Origin: Haematococcus lacustris
Taxonomy: Eukaryota > Chlorophyta > Chlorophyceae > Chlamydomonadales > Haematococcaceae
Length of the DNA: 64,000 nt
Reading direction: 5' to 3'
Assembly (NCBI GenBank): GCA_030144725.1
Contig: JASKMD010000003.1
Span: 17,098,618-17,162,617 of the forward strand
Positions 1 through 11,498 of this stretch are shown one piece after another. Both the position numbers and the translations under genes were made by a program. The number at the start of each line of letters is the position of its first letter. Positions within the stretch are counted from its first letter, which is position 1. The notes beneath the pieces are model-generated. The model was not told where the DNA came from and ran no database searches. It saw only the letters and a list, made by a program, of their open reading frames with translations.

Positions 1-575
1 TACCAGGGGTCGGTTTCTTATCATTTCCTGTCATTTTCTGTTAGTTGGGGTCGCTAGTTGGGGCCTGCTAGCAAAAGTTAGCATGGTGAGCATACATATA
101 TAGAGTGACCCCATTCTGGTGAATGGCATACGCTGCTGGTGCAGGGCCTAGGTACAGTCCACACTATTGTTATACAGGCTAATTCTGAGCCTAAGGAGGG
201 CTCCCTCATCTAGCATGAGCCCAAGGCGCGCGGGTATTGCATGTCCTTGATGGCCCTGAAGGGCACAGCCCGCAAGTGAGGGACACAACGTCTTGCTGTC
301 AAAGGGTATGGTTTGTGTTTCTCCTCTTTGATAATGGAGCCAGGCACGTTGTTCAGCGAAATGTGGCTAGGTCTTCCATTGAATTGGCGAGCTGTCCGAC
401 TCCCCGATCTAGCTACCATGTCAAGTTCACACATGAATGCTTGAATTTCTTTGGTCCACTCACAGCCATCCCGGGCTTTATTTGTGAGCTTGTTGGTGTT
501 GGCGTTGCCAGCCAGACTTCGACACATCGCCGTGCTCGATCCACCGGCCGTTGTCAGAAAGCCAGGACAGCTGCC
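1..575. other. Upstream flank of the ARF gene; short dispersed repeat at its left edge
   Basis: No gene is recognised here. The first 60 bases (TACCAGGGGTC followed by a tract ending TTAGTTGGGG) recur nearly intact at 17753-17793, so the window opens in a dispersed repeat. Open frames crossing this stretch are not supported by any recognisable motif. The 200 bases before 576 would hold the promoter and 5' UTR of the ARF gene; no clear TATA box was seen. Confidence 0.4.
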
Positions 576-1917
<1,342 letters not shown>

Positions 1918-3611
1918 GCAGTGAACAGAGGCCAGATACAGCACCTGGCTGCAGATGAGCAGCACCAGCAGCACTGTGAGGACAGCTGTGAATTGAATTA
2001 GGAAAGCCAGCACAGTGGGGCAGGCATGGATGTGATGTCTGTGCTTGTGAGAAGCAGGTGACAGGGCAGTGTGCCCCAATCTACCCAGCAGATTGTGTCC
2101 ACAGAGACACCTCTCATTAGTTGACATGTGGTGCAGCATGTCAGATGCACTGGTGGACTGCAGCCCAACACATTGAAGGCTCGCGTAAGATCGCATGTGC
2201 ATCAGTCAGTGTGTGCCTGTGCATGAGTTGCACGTGTAAATCCCGTGTATAGCTGTCCTCTTCCAGCTTTGTTCTGATGTGAGGGCTGTTACTGCACTGG
2301 GTGGGTAGCGGTAGGCAGGGAAGGGATGTCAGCGCTGGTACACCCAGGTGAGCAATACAACCCGTTTCAGCATCCAGGTGGAGCATAAATGCTACCTGCG
2401 CAAGAGGGAGTACGACATCACAGTTGCATGTAAGTACTAGATGACCAGCACTACGCAAAATCACCAGATACTGCGCAAAGTGACGCAGCTGGTGCTCTCA
2501 GCCACGAACAGTCTGTTGAGCTTGTGCGACTAATGTATGCAGGGTCATGTCAGCTCTGCAAGCAGGTACCTGGTGACAGCCAGCACCACACCAGGGGTGC
2601 AGGCCGTACCCTGCATGTTGTTCACAACTACACTCAGCTAAACTCGCTTACTCAACTACCACCATTGCTCGCTGCACCCTCATGCACTTCGATGCTAGAT
2701 TACATCCATGTATGCTCACCATGCTAACCTTAGCTAACAGGCAAACGACTAAGCAGCAGCAGTCGAGGGTGTAGGCGCCCACCCCGGTGGTAGGCACCCT
2801 CCCTACCTCCCTGACATACGATCAGCTGTACTGCAGTTCGAGACAGTGTTACACAACACATGGAGCGTCATGTTACCAGAAACTGTATGCGTAGCCCCTC
2901 CAGCAAGCTCAGTTTCCTCTACCAACGACCAGCCCAGGCTACCAGGATGTGTCGTGTCGACCTGGGTGGCATCATGGCCACCATAGCACCACCGTGCATC
3001 TGGAGCCTACCTGCCGCTCATATGGCCACACAGGCCTGGGTCACTTGAGAAGCGCTAGGCCGCCTTCACGCACGGCTTTAATAAACGCAGCAAGCCTTGT
3101 TACATCCTTACGCAATCCTGTGCAGCACAGTATGCACAACACAGTAGGCACAGCATTCAGTGTCTGCACTACTGCCCTCGTTTATGTCTTCTAAGCTGTA
3201 GGCAGGGTGCGGGTGGGAAGATGGGACACAGATGCCGTGGACCTGCACGGCGATGGGCAACATGATGTGTGCCCATGGCATGGCGTGCCTGCATCATGCT
3301 GGCTTGGGCTGTGGTTGTCTTCATTGGCGACCATGCACGTTCAACAAGGCAGGTCGGCCAGAGTACAAGGTGTTGCTGGTGCCGTTGACGATGCTCATGT
3401 TGCCCCAGCTTTGAAAGCTGCTTGCATAACTTGTTATTTTCAAGCGCCTGCTTCTTACCAGCAGCCTATGGGTGTGCTCGGCTACAGTCAGTGGTTAACT
3501 CCCATGCGCAGGTGGGAAGCCCTTTTACCCCTACTGGCTACCCCTCCCATTGAACCACCACGTAAGGGACATTTGACTTTGCGGCGTGCTTGGTGAGAGT
3601 TGAGTTGTCAT
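1918..3611. other. ARF 3' UTR and intergenic sequence
   Basis: The first 500 bases are probably the ARF 3' UTR; a TGTAA, the usual chlorophycean polyadenylation signal, occurs near 2427 and another near 2235. Short open frames on both strands beyond 2500 show no family resemblance, no convincing splice structure and no repeat character. I see no gene in 2500-3611. Confidence 0.4.
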
Positions 3612-5372
3612 TTAAACGCGGAACGCCTTATCTTTGCGTTGCGCTTGCGCCTGCGCGCCCGAGCTGCTGGCACCCACGGTGACCGGCAGTCTGCTCAGCT
3701 TCTTACCCAAGGTGCACAGCTGCATCACGCTGTCTGGTGCAAATGAGCACAGAAGGGTGAGGCACTCATCGTCCCATCTTGCAGCTGGCTGGCGGGGGCG
3801 GGCTGGGGCTGGAGCTGGGGGAGGGGAATGGGGAGGGAGAGGGGGAGTGAGGGGGGCAGCAACATGCTGCAGCTTTGGCAGCCCCCCTCTCTCTGAGGAA
3901 CTGTATGGGGCTGGGTGAAAAGCGTGCCTCCACCTCGCACAGCAACCTGCTCCGTTCAGCAGGGCTAATGGCTTGCAGACAGGCCAGGTTTTTGTCGTGC
4001 CAGGGGCAGGGGTCGGGGCTAGGGCTGCAGCTGGGGCAGGGGCTGGAGCAGCCGGGGGGGCTGGGGTGGGGGCTGGTGCGGGGGCTGCGATGAGGGCTAA
4101 GGTTGTGGCGAGGGCTGGGATGAGGGGAGGAGTGGGGGCCAGGGCAGGGGCTGGCATGGGGGCTGGGGTGGGGGCTGGGGCTGGGGCTAGGCTCATGTTG
4201 GGGTTCAGGCTGGGGCTGGATGAGTGGTTGCATGTAGGCTGATGGCAGGCTGTATGCCGGCGTATTGACCTCAAAGTGGATGGCCCCCTGCTGCAAGGGT
4301 GCGGGGGTGCCAGGACCCTGCTCCCCAGGTAGTGCTGCCAACTGGGATGTCGAGAAGGGCCTGCAGCACATCATGGCAGGGCAGGTAGCATGCAAGTAGC
4401 CTTCACTACTAGCTTGTAACCACTCCCAGCCCCACCCCTTGCCCCTGCCCTTCGCCCCGCTTCTCCCTCCCTTGCTACCTGGGTTGCATGATGTACTGTA
4501 GCGCAAACTCCAGTCGGCCAAGCAGTACCTCAACATCTTGCAGTGTTGACAACTGTAGCGTCACCTTGCTATCAGGCTGTGACCGCAGAAGGCGCAACAG
4601 TGTGGGTACTTGCTGTATCTGCTAGAGAACTTCAGCAGCAATAGCCCTACAGCCAGAGGACCAAAGGAGCAAAGAAGGGCAAGGCAGTTCAGCGAAGGTC
4701 AGGCTATGGCCATAGCCAGGGCAAGGCTGGTGCAAGGCTGGGCTGGTGCAGGTCAGGGCTGAGGAGTGAAAAGCGCACCTTGCGATGGCCCAGTCCTGCT
4801 GTTGCTTGGGCATGCTTGGGGGCATGGTCTGCTCGTCCTGCTCCTCAGTAGTGTGTCTGCATGACACCACACACAGAAGTGTGAAGTGGTGCTTCCACCA
4901 GGGTGCTAGGTGGAATGGGCCAAAATAGGCTGCAACCTGAGTGTGCAACTGATGTTGTTCAGCTGCCTTGCCATGTCAGCCCATCATCCAGCAGGGTCAC
5001 TCACATGATGGGCTGTTGCTCCTCGGCAGGTGAGGTCACAGGCTTGGTGGCAGGCCTGGTGAGGATGGAGAGCCCCGGTAGGTGCATCAGTGCCGGCAGG
5101 GCTGGGTGGTGCTGGCTGGACCCCTGCAGCTGGGACTGTGATGGGTGCGAGGGTGGTTGGTCTGGGAGATGGTGGGGGCAGGGCGCATGGGCTGGCCTAG
5201 GCTGTGCAGGTGCTTGCGTGGGTGTAGAGCAGAGAGGGGACATGGGCTGGAGCTGGCTGGCTGGCTCCTGCCCCCGCAGCTTGTAGGGGTTTGTAGGGGT
5301 TTGTAGGGGTTTGTAGGCGTTTGTAGGGGTGGGATTTGGAGTACAAGCCCATACCTGCAGGCATGTGCACAC
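3612..5372 (-). CDS. Unrecognised multi-exon gene, minus strand
   Basis: Coding character rests on splice-consistent exons rather than homology. An exon ending at 5005 (donor GTGAGT, preceded by EEQQPI) joins in phase to 4856-4779, which encodes HTTEEQDEQTMPPSMPKQQQ and more. A further exon, 4618-4479, encodes a leucine-rich helical stretch (QVPTLLRLLRSQ, then LGRLEFALQYIMQ). A proline-rich region (about 4400-3800) follows, and the frame ends at 3612 with a Ser/Gln/Ala-rich tail (VGASSSGAQAQAQ). The link between 4779 and 4618 is out of phase, so at least one exon is missing from this model. The 5' end is unknown; the exon containing EEQQPI lies beside a tandem TTTGTAGGGG repeat at 5281-5330. 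No enzyme or domain is recognised. Confidence 0.45.
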
Positions 5373-5914
5373 GCCAGCTTCTAAAAACTCCTCTTGGGAA
5401 ACCTTGGGAAGTGTTGAGAACTTGGCAGGGGGTCCACAGTTGAGTTCCCTAGCTATTGACGCAGGGCTGGAGACTTCGATTCACTTCGATGGTTGCCAGA
5501 CTGGCATCAGCAGAGTGGGGCAGCATGGAGGATTTAGCCCACCTCTTGGAGCCCAATCAACAAGGGATCGGCCACTGCTGTGCTCCTACTGTGGTCTCCA
5601 CCTAGTTTCAGAGCCCCTGGGCCAGCGCATGTTGGTCACGATGTTGGACATGAAGTCGGGCTCCTCGCACATCGCGCACTATCCATCGCGTAAAACAGGG
5701 ACTCACTGCTATTGGGTCAGCGTACATCAAGTCCGCAGGCTCGGTAGGGTCAGATACCCGGCAACATGCCCGACCAGCTCAGCGTGTGGCTCAGCGCGGC
5801 CGCATTCCGACGCTTCAATCCGCGTGTAAATCCGTGCAGAAATGAGTCCGGAAAAGCCGTTGTACCTTATCGTTAGGGGGGGTGGTTGTTCAATGGGAGG
5901 GGTAGCCTACTGAC
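5373..5914. other. Unassigned stretch with possible minus-strand exons
   Basis: On the minus strand two segments look exon-like: one encoding PADLMYADPIA followed by a GTGAGT donor (about 5710-5745), and one encoding PDFMSNIVTNMRWP followed by a GTGGAG donor (about 5600-5665). Neither could be joined in phase to the isomerase exon upstream or to the gene downstream, and no family is recognised. Confidence 0.25.
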
Positions 5915-6083
5915 CATCTGGGCCACACACGCCAGACGACACGTCCACCGCGGTGGGCTGTGCTGTGCAGATGGCTTGCATGACATTGTCCGGTGTGAGG
6001 CCACCTGCTGGCAGCCAGCCACCCTGGCTGGTGTGCTTGGGCAGTTGCAAGCGAGACCAATCCAGTGGCTGGCCACTGCCACC
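5915..6083 (-). CDS. Phosphoribosylanthranilate isomerase (TrpF/PAI), C-terminal exon only
   Basis: This exon encodes the C-terminal face of the PRAI beta/alpha barrel, which catalyses the Amadori rearrangement of phosphoribosylanthranilate in tryptophan synthesis. It reads GGSGQPLDW, then AGGLTPDNVMQAI, then VDVSSGVCGPD, matching the family's phosphate-binding GGTG-x-x-FDW loop, the GGL-x-P-x-NV strand and the VDVSSGVE motif. It starts after CATACAG and ends at a GTCAGT donor, leaving one base of the next codon. The upstream exons that should carry the KICGIT motif were not found within 6084-9060. A 2.2-kb transposon (6446-8596) and a Fanzor-tail repeat lie there, so the gene is either split by very large introns carrying these elements or is a disrupted remnant. 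No matching last exon was identified. Confidence 0.7.
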
Positions 6084-6365
6084 CTGTATGTATCAGGCAA
6101 CCACAAGCAAAGCCCTTGTGAGCTCCTGTGCAGGGGCGGCTACAGCAGAGCATAATAGAGGTAGACGGCAAACAGACTTGGGTAACAGCACTCACAATCA
6201 GGCTGGGTCCCAGAAATTGATGCCAAACACTAAAAGGCCAGGTGGGCCAGGCTGGGCAAGATAGCAGGCGAACACTCAACAGGCGCATTTGTGGGAAGCA
6301 CCAGACTGCCAACTACAGCAAGGCCGGGTCAGTTCAGCGATTGCTATAAGCTGTAAGCTATGCCA
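6084..6365. other. Flank between isomerase exon and repeat insertion
   Basis: No coding exon recognised. Its right end (6350-6365, GCTGTAAGCTATGCCA) resembles the sequence just past the 3' end of the inserted Fanzor tail (8671-8686, GCTGTGAGCTATTCCA), two mismatches in 16, and is read as one arm of a target duplication. Confidence 0.45.
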
Positions 6366-6919
6366 TCTACGTGGGGGCCCGGGAAAGTGCCATCTACGTG
6401 GGGGCTGCAGTCATCAAGGGTGCGACCGAGGATGCTACAACATGTGGTCACCCCGGCCATTGGCCATGCCAATCCGTGACAGGCCTGCCGCTCGCACCAC
6501 GCCCTAGTGGAGGGTAGCGAAGGCTATCGCGGTAACTCACGCGCGCTAAAACTCGCGTTTCTGACTGAAGCCTTGTCCCAGTACACCGCCCGCCACCAGG
6601 TCGGAACTTGAGATAGTGCAAACAAGCAGCGACCCACCTACAAGAGCAGGGTGGCGAGGCGCTCCGTGGCGTCCGTAGCAAAGTTCGCACCATGGAGGCA
6701 GCCTCGCAGTACTGCGGAGTAGGCCATCGCAGTGCACCATGCTACCGAGCCATGTCATTACACCACGAGACTGAGTCACGCCACGCTTAGCTGAAGTTGT
6801 GCAAGTTGGGTGCATGGCACTGTTAATTTCTTTGCTATTGGCTCAATCGGCTTTATCGGCTCAGTTCGTGCTATTCTGGCTCAGTTCGTGCTGCTGGTTT
6901 CAATCGAAAGTGCTTGGCC

Positions 6920-8023
6920 TTACATTTCATCTGCCTCGTCAACCCCCACTTCAGCCAACTGATCCTCCTCCATCTCTTGCTCCCACCTCAGATGTTCTAG
7001 GATGTCAGCCCTAAGCAATGGCTTCTTCTGCGTCAACCTCTTGCCCTTCCAGCCCAAGCACTCCCGTGCATACTCCTTCAACAGATGCACATTCAAGGTC
7101 ATGTGAGCGCTTGCAATGTGTGGTGCTCGTGCATGCAGAAGCTCCAAGCACTCAGCATCTTCCTTCTTGTCACTTGCCAGTGTCACACGTCCAAACATGG
7201 GTATGCTGCTTAGGGTAGATGCTCCATGACACGTGCACTGCTGTGGCTTGCTGCCCATGTGCCTCACACACGCACATGCAGTCTCAGACCACATGGGCGC
7301 AACCCCATCTGCAGGGAAGAACATTGCATGCATGGCCCGTGACCCAGTGATGGTGCGAAGCAGCCTGTGGGCATCAGGGTCAAGCTCAGCACACTTCTCA
7401 ACTTCCTCATCCTTGAGCACCAAACACCACCGCCGCTGCACGCTCCCCCTAGTCTGATGCGCAACACTGGCTGCTAGCTGTGCAGCTGGCACCACACACT
7501 CTACATTATGCACACCTGCCAACTGCTGAGCCTTGCACTCTGCACTGAGATCTGGGTGATCAGCGATCTGGGTGATCAGCGATCTGTTGCTGAGCGCCCC
7601 GGCCAAGGCAGGTGCGTGGGCGCTTATGGCCCCATGTGCTGGCACCCCTGCTTGACTGTTGTGGTGTTGCAAGGGCTGTTTCAAGGGCTGGCAGCTCGGT
7701 AGGGCTCTGCAGGGTGAAGGGTGGAGGAGGAGGATGTTCAGGTATGGGTTCCCGCCACAATGGTGGATTCCGCCACAATGGAGGTGTCCGCCACTGCCAT
7801 TGCCACTACTTACCAGCTTGGCACGTATCGCTTTATGGTGTGCCAGTGCAGCGCGACGTCGGGGTCTAGGATGGCCCATCGCAAATTTCGGCTTGAGATT
7901 CGCGCAGAGTGCGAGAAATGCAACGATGAGGGCGCCCAAGGGCAGCACAGGGTCCACCCCGTCGGGGATGCACCCAAGGACGCCGCCAATCACCCACTGT
8001 AATGAGATTGCCCCATGCCACAT
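6920..8023 (-). CDS. Unrecognised transposon-encoded protein, up to 367 aa
   Basis: Long open frame inside the GGTCACC element, in the sense direction from its right end. The C-terminal part looks genuinely coding: basic and helical, with WKGKRLTQKKPLLRADILEH then an acidic tail (EQEMEEDQLAEVGVDEADEM). The middle has a cysteine-rich stretch (CACVRHMGSKPQQCTCHG) and the N-terminal part a basic segment (GHPRPRRRAALAHHKAIRAK). The last 40 bases before the stop recur at the window's right end in a second copy, showing the frame belongs to the element. The first 20-60 residues may be intron. It may be the transposase or an accessory protein; no DDE-type motif could be placed. Confidence 0.55.
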   Translation of the reverse strand: MWHGAISLQWVIGGVLGCIPDGVDPVLPLGALIVAFLALCANLKPKFAMGHPRPRRRAALAHHKAIRAKLVSSGNGSGGHLHCGGIHHCGGNPYLNILLLHPSPCRALPSCQPLKQPLQHHNSQAGVPAHGAISAHAPALAGALSNRSLITQIADHPDLSAECKAQQLAGVHNVECVVPAAQLAASVAHQTRGSVQRRWCLVLKDEEVEKCAELDPDAHRLLRTITGSRAMHAMFFPADGVAPMWSETACACVRHMGSKPQQCTCHGASTLSSIPMFGRVTLASDKKEDAECLELLHARAPHIASAHMTLNVHLLKEYARECLGWKGKRLTQKKPLLRADILEHLRWEQEMEEDQLAEVGVDEADEM

Positions 8024-8203
8024 TCACCCTCTGCCACATTTTGTTATTGTATGTACCAAACTAGGTGATGGAGCATGCCTGGGGGTACATCCCGGAATGT
8101 AGACTCGCCTAGCTGTCCGACAAAGGTGTAAGCACGCGGATAGGACCACTGACCGAAAAGTTCAAGGACCTGATCGAAGCCCCGAAATGATGGGGTCTAG
8201 GCT

Positions 8204-8434
8204 TCAGCAGAGTGCACGGTAGCAAAACAAAGTCCACGCACGGTGCTGCTGACACCTCAGTGAGATGCTCTGCATGCTTGGAGGCAGGGTCAGGCAGGTC
8301 TCGCGCCAGGTGTCAGGAAGGGCCCGGGCCATGAGGGGTCCCGACCCAACCCAGGGAATCTTGCGCTTCGACCTGCGACCCACGTACGGTGGCACCCCGT
8401 TGAGCCCCAGGCTGCAGCGAGCGACCATGTTCAC
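8204..8434 (-). CDS. Transposon-encoded basic exon, 76-aa frame
   Basis: Begins close to the right terminal repeat of the GGTCACC element and reads MVARCSLGL then YVGRRSKRKIPW, a strongly basic, possibly nuclear-targeting N-terminus. A homologous stretch occurs at 48554-48630 (MVARCSLGLIKVRPYVGRRS), continuing after an inserted element at 50214. Recurrence at two loci behind the same type of terminal repeat indicates it is the first exon of the element's protein. No function recognised. Confidence 0.45.
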   Translation of the reverse strand: MNMVARCSLGLNGVPPYVGRRSKRKIPWVGSGPLMARALPDTWRETCLTLPPSMQSISLRCQQHRAWTLFCYRALC

Positions 8435-8686
8435 AGTCCGCGGGAATGGCGGGCGGTGATCAAGTACAAGGCTTCAGTCTAAAACGCGAGATTTAGCGCG
8501 CGTGACTTACCGCGAAAGTCTCAGCTACCCTTCACTAGCGCGTGGTGTGAGCGGCAGGCCTGTCACGGATTGGCATGGCCAATGGCCGGGGTGACCATGT
8601 TTGTAGTAGCTGAGTGAGATTATCCGCAGTCAAACATGTTCTTCGTTCCTCGTTGAATGAGTTTTGTTGGGCTGTGAGCTATTCCA

Positions 8687-9061
8687 GGGAGAGAAACAAA
8701 TCTGACCGGGGCCGATTCGCGGTCGGCTAGTGGTTGCGACAGACCGCCGCGAAACATGGCGTCCCTCCTCGCTCTGTAGCAGCGTGAAGGGCAACTGAGT
8801 TACTACGCAACAACGATGCGCGCTCATAAGCCCGATATCCCCAGTCAGTGAGGCGGGCGGCCAAAAAGTGCGACCGCGATTAGGGCCGAAGCATGATAGT
8901 CATAAGTAGTTGGGTGTTACTGGCGTTTAAAAACTCATTTACGGCTCATTTAAGCCATAATAGGGGAGTGAGGGCTGTTTAAGATGCGCTATTCGCCGTT
9001 AAAGAACCGTTTGAAAATTTAAACATCCGTGTTTAAGAGACATCCAGCCAGCCCAAGCTCT
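8687..9061. other. No gene seen
   Basis: AT-richer than its surroundings, with several TTTAAA-containing words (8935-9045). Neither strand shows a recognisable protein or repeat copy found elsewhere in the window. Confidence 0.35.
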
Positions 9062-9412
9062 CTAATCGTTACGCATGTCCTGCATAAACAAAGCACCCTG
9101 CAACTGCAGAAATTGCGTAGAAAGCTGTTGCACTTGCAGCTGCTGCATCTGGGTTTGCATGATGGAAACTTGCCCTGGTAGCCCTGACAACCCTGATAGC
9201 AGCCCCGCTAGCATGCTTAACCCTGGCACTTGCTGGACCAAGGTGCTTGGAGGTGGTGGTGGAAGAAGAGAGTCTGAGCCCTGCAGTGCGCTGACCGCTT
9301 GAATGGCCACTGGTGTGGGCGACTGCACCAATGGCGAACACAGTGCTTGCGTGGCACTAGATGCTACCGCACATGCACGAGCATCACCAGCATCACCAGC
9401 ACCACCACCACC

Positions 9413-9443
<31 letters not shown>

Positions 9444-9847
9444 GCAGCAGCACCACCAGCAGCAACACCACCACCACCAGCAACACCATCAACACCAGCA
9501 ACACCAGCAACACCAGCACCAGCAACATCAGCACCAACAACATTACCAGCACCAGCACCAGCACCAGCAACACCGGCACCACCAGCACCAGCAACACCAG
9601 CAACATCAGCACCAACAACACCACCAGCAGCAGCACCAGCAACACCAGCACCACCAGCAACACCAGCAACAACAGCATCACCAGCAACACCAGCAACACC
9701 AGCATCGGTGCCTTTGCTCCGTGAATTGCGGGCATCTGCAATACCGTACTCTCCCTTTTGATTCGCGTCCGCGAATCGTTTTTTTGGCCTCGCGAAATCG
9801 CGAACGAGTAAACAATGTGGTTTTTGGCTGAATCGCGAAGTGGTCAA
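9062..9847 (-). CDS. Gly/Ala/Val-repeat ORF with Gln-rich C-terminus, start inside a MITE
   Basis: Open frame of 261 codons on the minus strand. The first about 35 codons lie in an inserted MITE (9744-10214), so the annotated start is not original. The middle is a translated triplet repeat (GAGVAGVAG-like, 9371-9715). The C-terminus is non-repetitive: LSMLAGLLSGLSGLPGQV then MQTQMQQLQVQQLSTQFLQL, a plausible amphipathic helix. No known family. It may be a real low-complexity protein truncated by the MITE, or chance openness of a GC-rich repeat. Confidence 0.3.
9371..9715. repeat. CACCAG/CAGCAC triplet-rich minisatellite
   Basis: Imperfect tandem ACC/AGC triplets over about 345 bp, open in several frames on both strands (Gly/Ala/Val on minus, His/Gln or Pro/Ala on plus). 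Confidence 0.85.
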
Positions 9848-10214
9848 ACAATTATTTGACCTGCGTGAATGGTGTTGCGATGGACCGCTTCATGGTCCGT
9901 GGTATCAGTGCCGACGACGCAGCCAAAAATCTGCTACGCCAGGTCGACCAACACGAAGATGGCCCTTGCACAGTGGCTGTGACTTGGTGATCGGGTGGCT
10001 TGACTTGGTGACCTGTGCAGAAAGTGTCCACGGAGGATTGACATGTCATGCAAGGAATGGCTGTCTTGAATATTTATAGGCACACCCACGTTGTCAAAGT
10101 TGTGTTTTGCTGCAACTTTTGCATCGGGAAAAAGTAAACAATGTTTTTTTTGCATCGGGAAAGAGTATTTAATTATAGTTTTCGAGGCCTCGCGAATCAA
10201 AAGGGAGAGTACGG
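9744..10214. mobile_element. MITE with 24-bp perfect TIRs and TA duplication (471 bp)
   Basis: CCGTACTCTCCCTTTTGATT plus four more bases at 9744 is the exact inverse of 10191-10214. TA flanks both ends (9742-9743, 10215-10216), as for Tc1/mariner-type elements. No transposase frame. The right TA is immediately followed by the GGTCACC end of another element, so this MITE landed exactly at that element's border. The words GCATCGGGAAA and CGCGAATCG are repeated inside. Confidence 0.85.
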
Positions 10215-10216
10215 TA

Positions 10217-11115
10217 GGTCACCCCCGGCATTGGCTGCACCCCTGATAAAATCTTTCTGGTTTTTATGAGTGTTACAGCGATTCTCGCGCAGGGCGATGC
10301 AGCTCATTAAAGCGAAGCTAGCGGGCTGCTCGGGCTGATGTGCACCTGTGCCGGGGCGGGCGGGGGTGCTGTGAGATCGGGTCGCGTTGTGCCGGGAATG
10401 GCCTGCTTAGTGGGGCTGTGATCAGAGAACAGCTATCGCGCTCAGCGGACCAGCTTTTCAACTTTTTTAATTTTTGTCGGGCGCAGTACCCCCCTGACAT
10501 GTGTTCTAGTGCTAGTGCTAGTGCTGGTGACATGTTAAGAGTGGTGGTATGGGTTGTGGCCTGTTCCTGCACCCGAACAGCGTGCACCTCGTGTTACGTC
10601 AAATTCCGGCTTTTTCCGGCTGCCATAACTGTCCAACCAGGACGTCAAATGATGAATTGCCAGTTCAGCGCGGCTCCTTGTGTGGTCACCTAACGTGTCT
10701 GCAAAACAGAAACGCGTTGTCTTGATGTGTGGGCCGTTTCATGTGGGGGGGTGAACATTTGTATCAGCTCAGTTTATGCGTCTTTTTGACTGATTCTAGC
10801 TGCGTTTGGCTACAAAAGAGCTACAAACACCGATGTGGAGACCACCTTGACATTGCTGTCACATGTGGACTGAACCCGTGTTGAAGAATGCGATTTAAAG
10901 CGCTGTTGCATGCTGGTTTAAAAAATAGTTTGGATGCGCCGTTCACGCCGCGCTGGGTCCAAGCTGCCTACAGCAGGTGCTAAGAGTGTCTGCGTGGCGG
11001 CAGAACACGTCGCGTGTTGGGGGCCAGCCACCCGGCAAACCGCTGGGGCTGACCGCACTCTAGTCAGGCCATAAGCAGCTCATCGCACGAATCGGCGGCC
11101 TCATCCGTGCGTGTT
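10217..11115 (+). mobile_element. GGTCACC-family element without Fanzor cargo
   Basis: Starts GGTCACCCCCGGCATTGGCT. The stretch 10217-10690 matches (inverted) 48253-47900, the right part of the Fanzor-bearing element. The stretch 10998-11115 matches (inverted) 44700-44575, that element's left part. It is therefore a relative in which the Fanzor gene is absent. The right terminal repeat was not found; similarity stops near 11115. A frame at 10340-10693 is not conserved in the other copies and is not called. Confidence 0.65.
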
Positions 11116-11498
11116 ACATAGGCACACAACAGCAAGCACAAGTCAGTCTGGCACAAGGCCAGCCACTCATACACGCGCTGCAGCTGATCTTGATCATTCC
11201 CAAATGGCACCGCCACCAGCTCCTGAATGAGGCTCATAAAACCAGATGACACAACAACGCCATCAACATAGACACAGTTTTGCGCCGCATCAATGAGAAT
11301 CTCCGTGTCCTTGGTCTTCTTGATAAGCGTGCTTGTTTGCTGAGCCTTGGTAATAACAGGGTCAGACCGTAACGACGTGAACATTCCTGCGCATCCATAA
11401 CACACGCACAGGGTCGCTACGCTCCGCGGCCTCTGGCTGAGGTCTCGGGCTGCTACGCGCTCGAACCTCGGCCTCGCGTCTTTAGGCGGGCATAACAC
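11064..11498 (-). CDS. Unrecognised 144-aa ORF, partly in a GGTCACC-family element
   Basis: From about residue 40 the frame reads like real protein: SDPVITKAQQTSTLIKKTKD, VYVDGVVVSSGFMSLIQEL, then a Leu/Cys-rich helix and TDEAADSCDELLMA before the stop. The last codons lie in the block shared with 44575-44620, where TDAAADWCH is followed by a stop, so the C-terminus is element-derived. The N-terminal third is Arg-rich GC-biased sequence and may not be coding. Possibly a fragment of the element's own protein. Confidence 0.4.
   Translation of the reverse strand: MLCPPKDARPRFERVAARDLSQRPRSVATLCVCYGCAGMFTSLRSDPVITKAQQTSTLIKKTKDTEILIDAAQNCVYVDGVVVSSGFMSLIQELVAVPFGNDQDQLQRVYEWLALCQTDLCLLLCAYVTRTDEAADSCDELLMA

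Larger units (their letters stand above)
6446..8596 (-). mobile_element. GGTCACC-TIR DNA transposon, copy 1 (2151 bp)
   Basis: The first and last about 130 bases are imperfect inverted repeats starting GGTCACCCCGGCCATTGG (6446-6576 and 8467-8596). The 4-bp ATGT flanks both ends (6442-6445, 8597-8600), and removing the element plus one ATGT restores the Fanzor tail it entered. Two minus-strand reading frames lie inside. No known transposase motif was recognised, so the superfamily is open; a 4-bp duplication is known for Sola and Ginger elements among others. A second copy enters the window's right edge at 63507. Confidence 0.85.
6366..8670 (+). repeat. Solo type-1 Fanzor 3' tail, interrupted by a 2.15-kb transposon
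   Basis: Bases 6366-6445 and 8597-8670 together form one copy of the conserved non-coding tail found after type-1 Fanzor genes: CATCAAGGGTGCGACCGAGG ... GTAGTAGCTGAGTGAGATTA ... GAATGAGTTTTGTT. No Fanzor coding sequence remains, so the copy is 5'-truncated. The imperfect 16-bp duplication at 6350-6365 and 8671-8686 marks its insertion. A GGTCACC element later split it between CTACAACATGT and ATGTTTGTAG. Confidence 0.75.

Noticed and set aside
5690..5835. Final exon of the phosphoribosylanthranilate isomerase (ASECGRAEPHAELVGHV)
   Set aside because: It can be joined in phase to the exon at 5915, but the residues do not resemble the family's usual C-terminus, so it was not added to the gene.
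8204..8434. Ribosomal-protein-like reading of the basic MVARCSLGL exon
   Set aside because: The basic run suggested a ribosomal protein, but no ribosomal family signature follows, and the exon recurs only inside GGTCACC-type elements.
10340..10693. 117-codon ORF in the GGTCACC element
   Set aside because: The frame is not preserved in the homologous stretches at 48720-49000 and 48250-47900.
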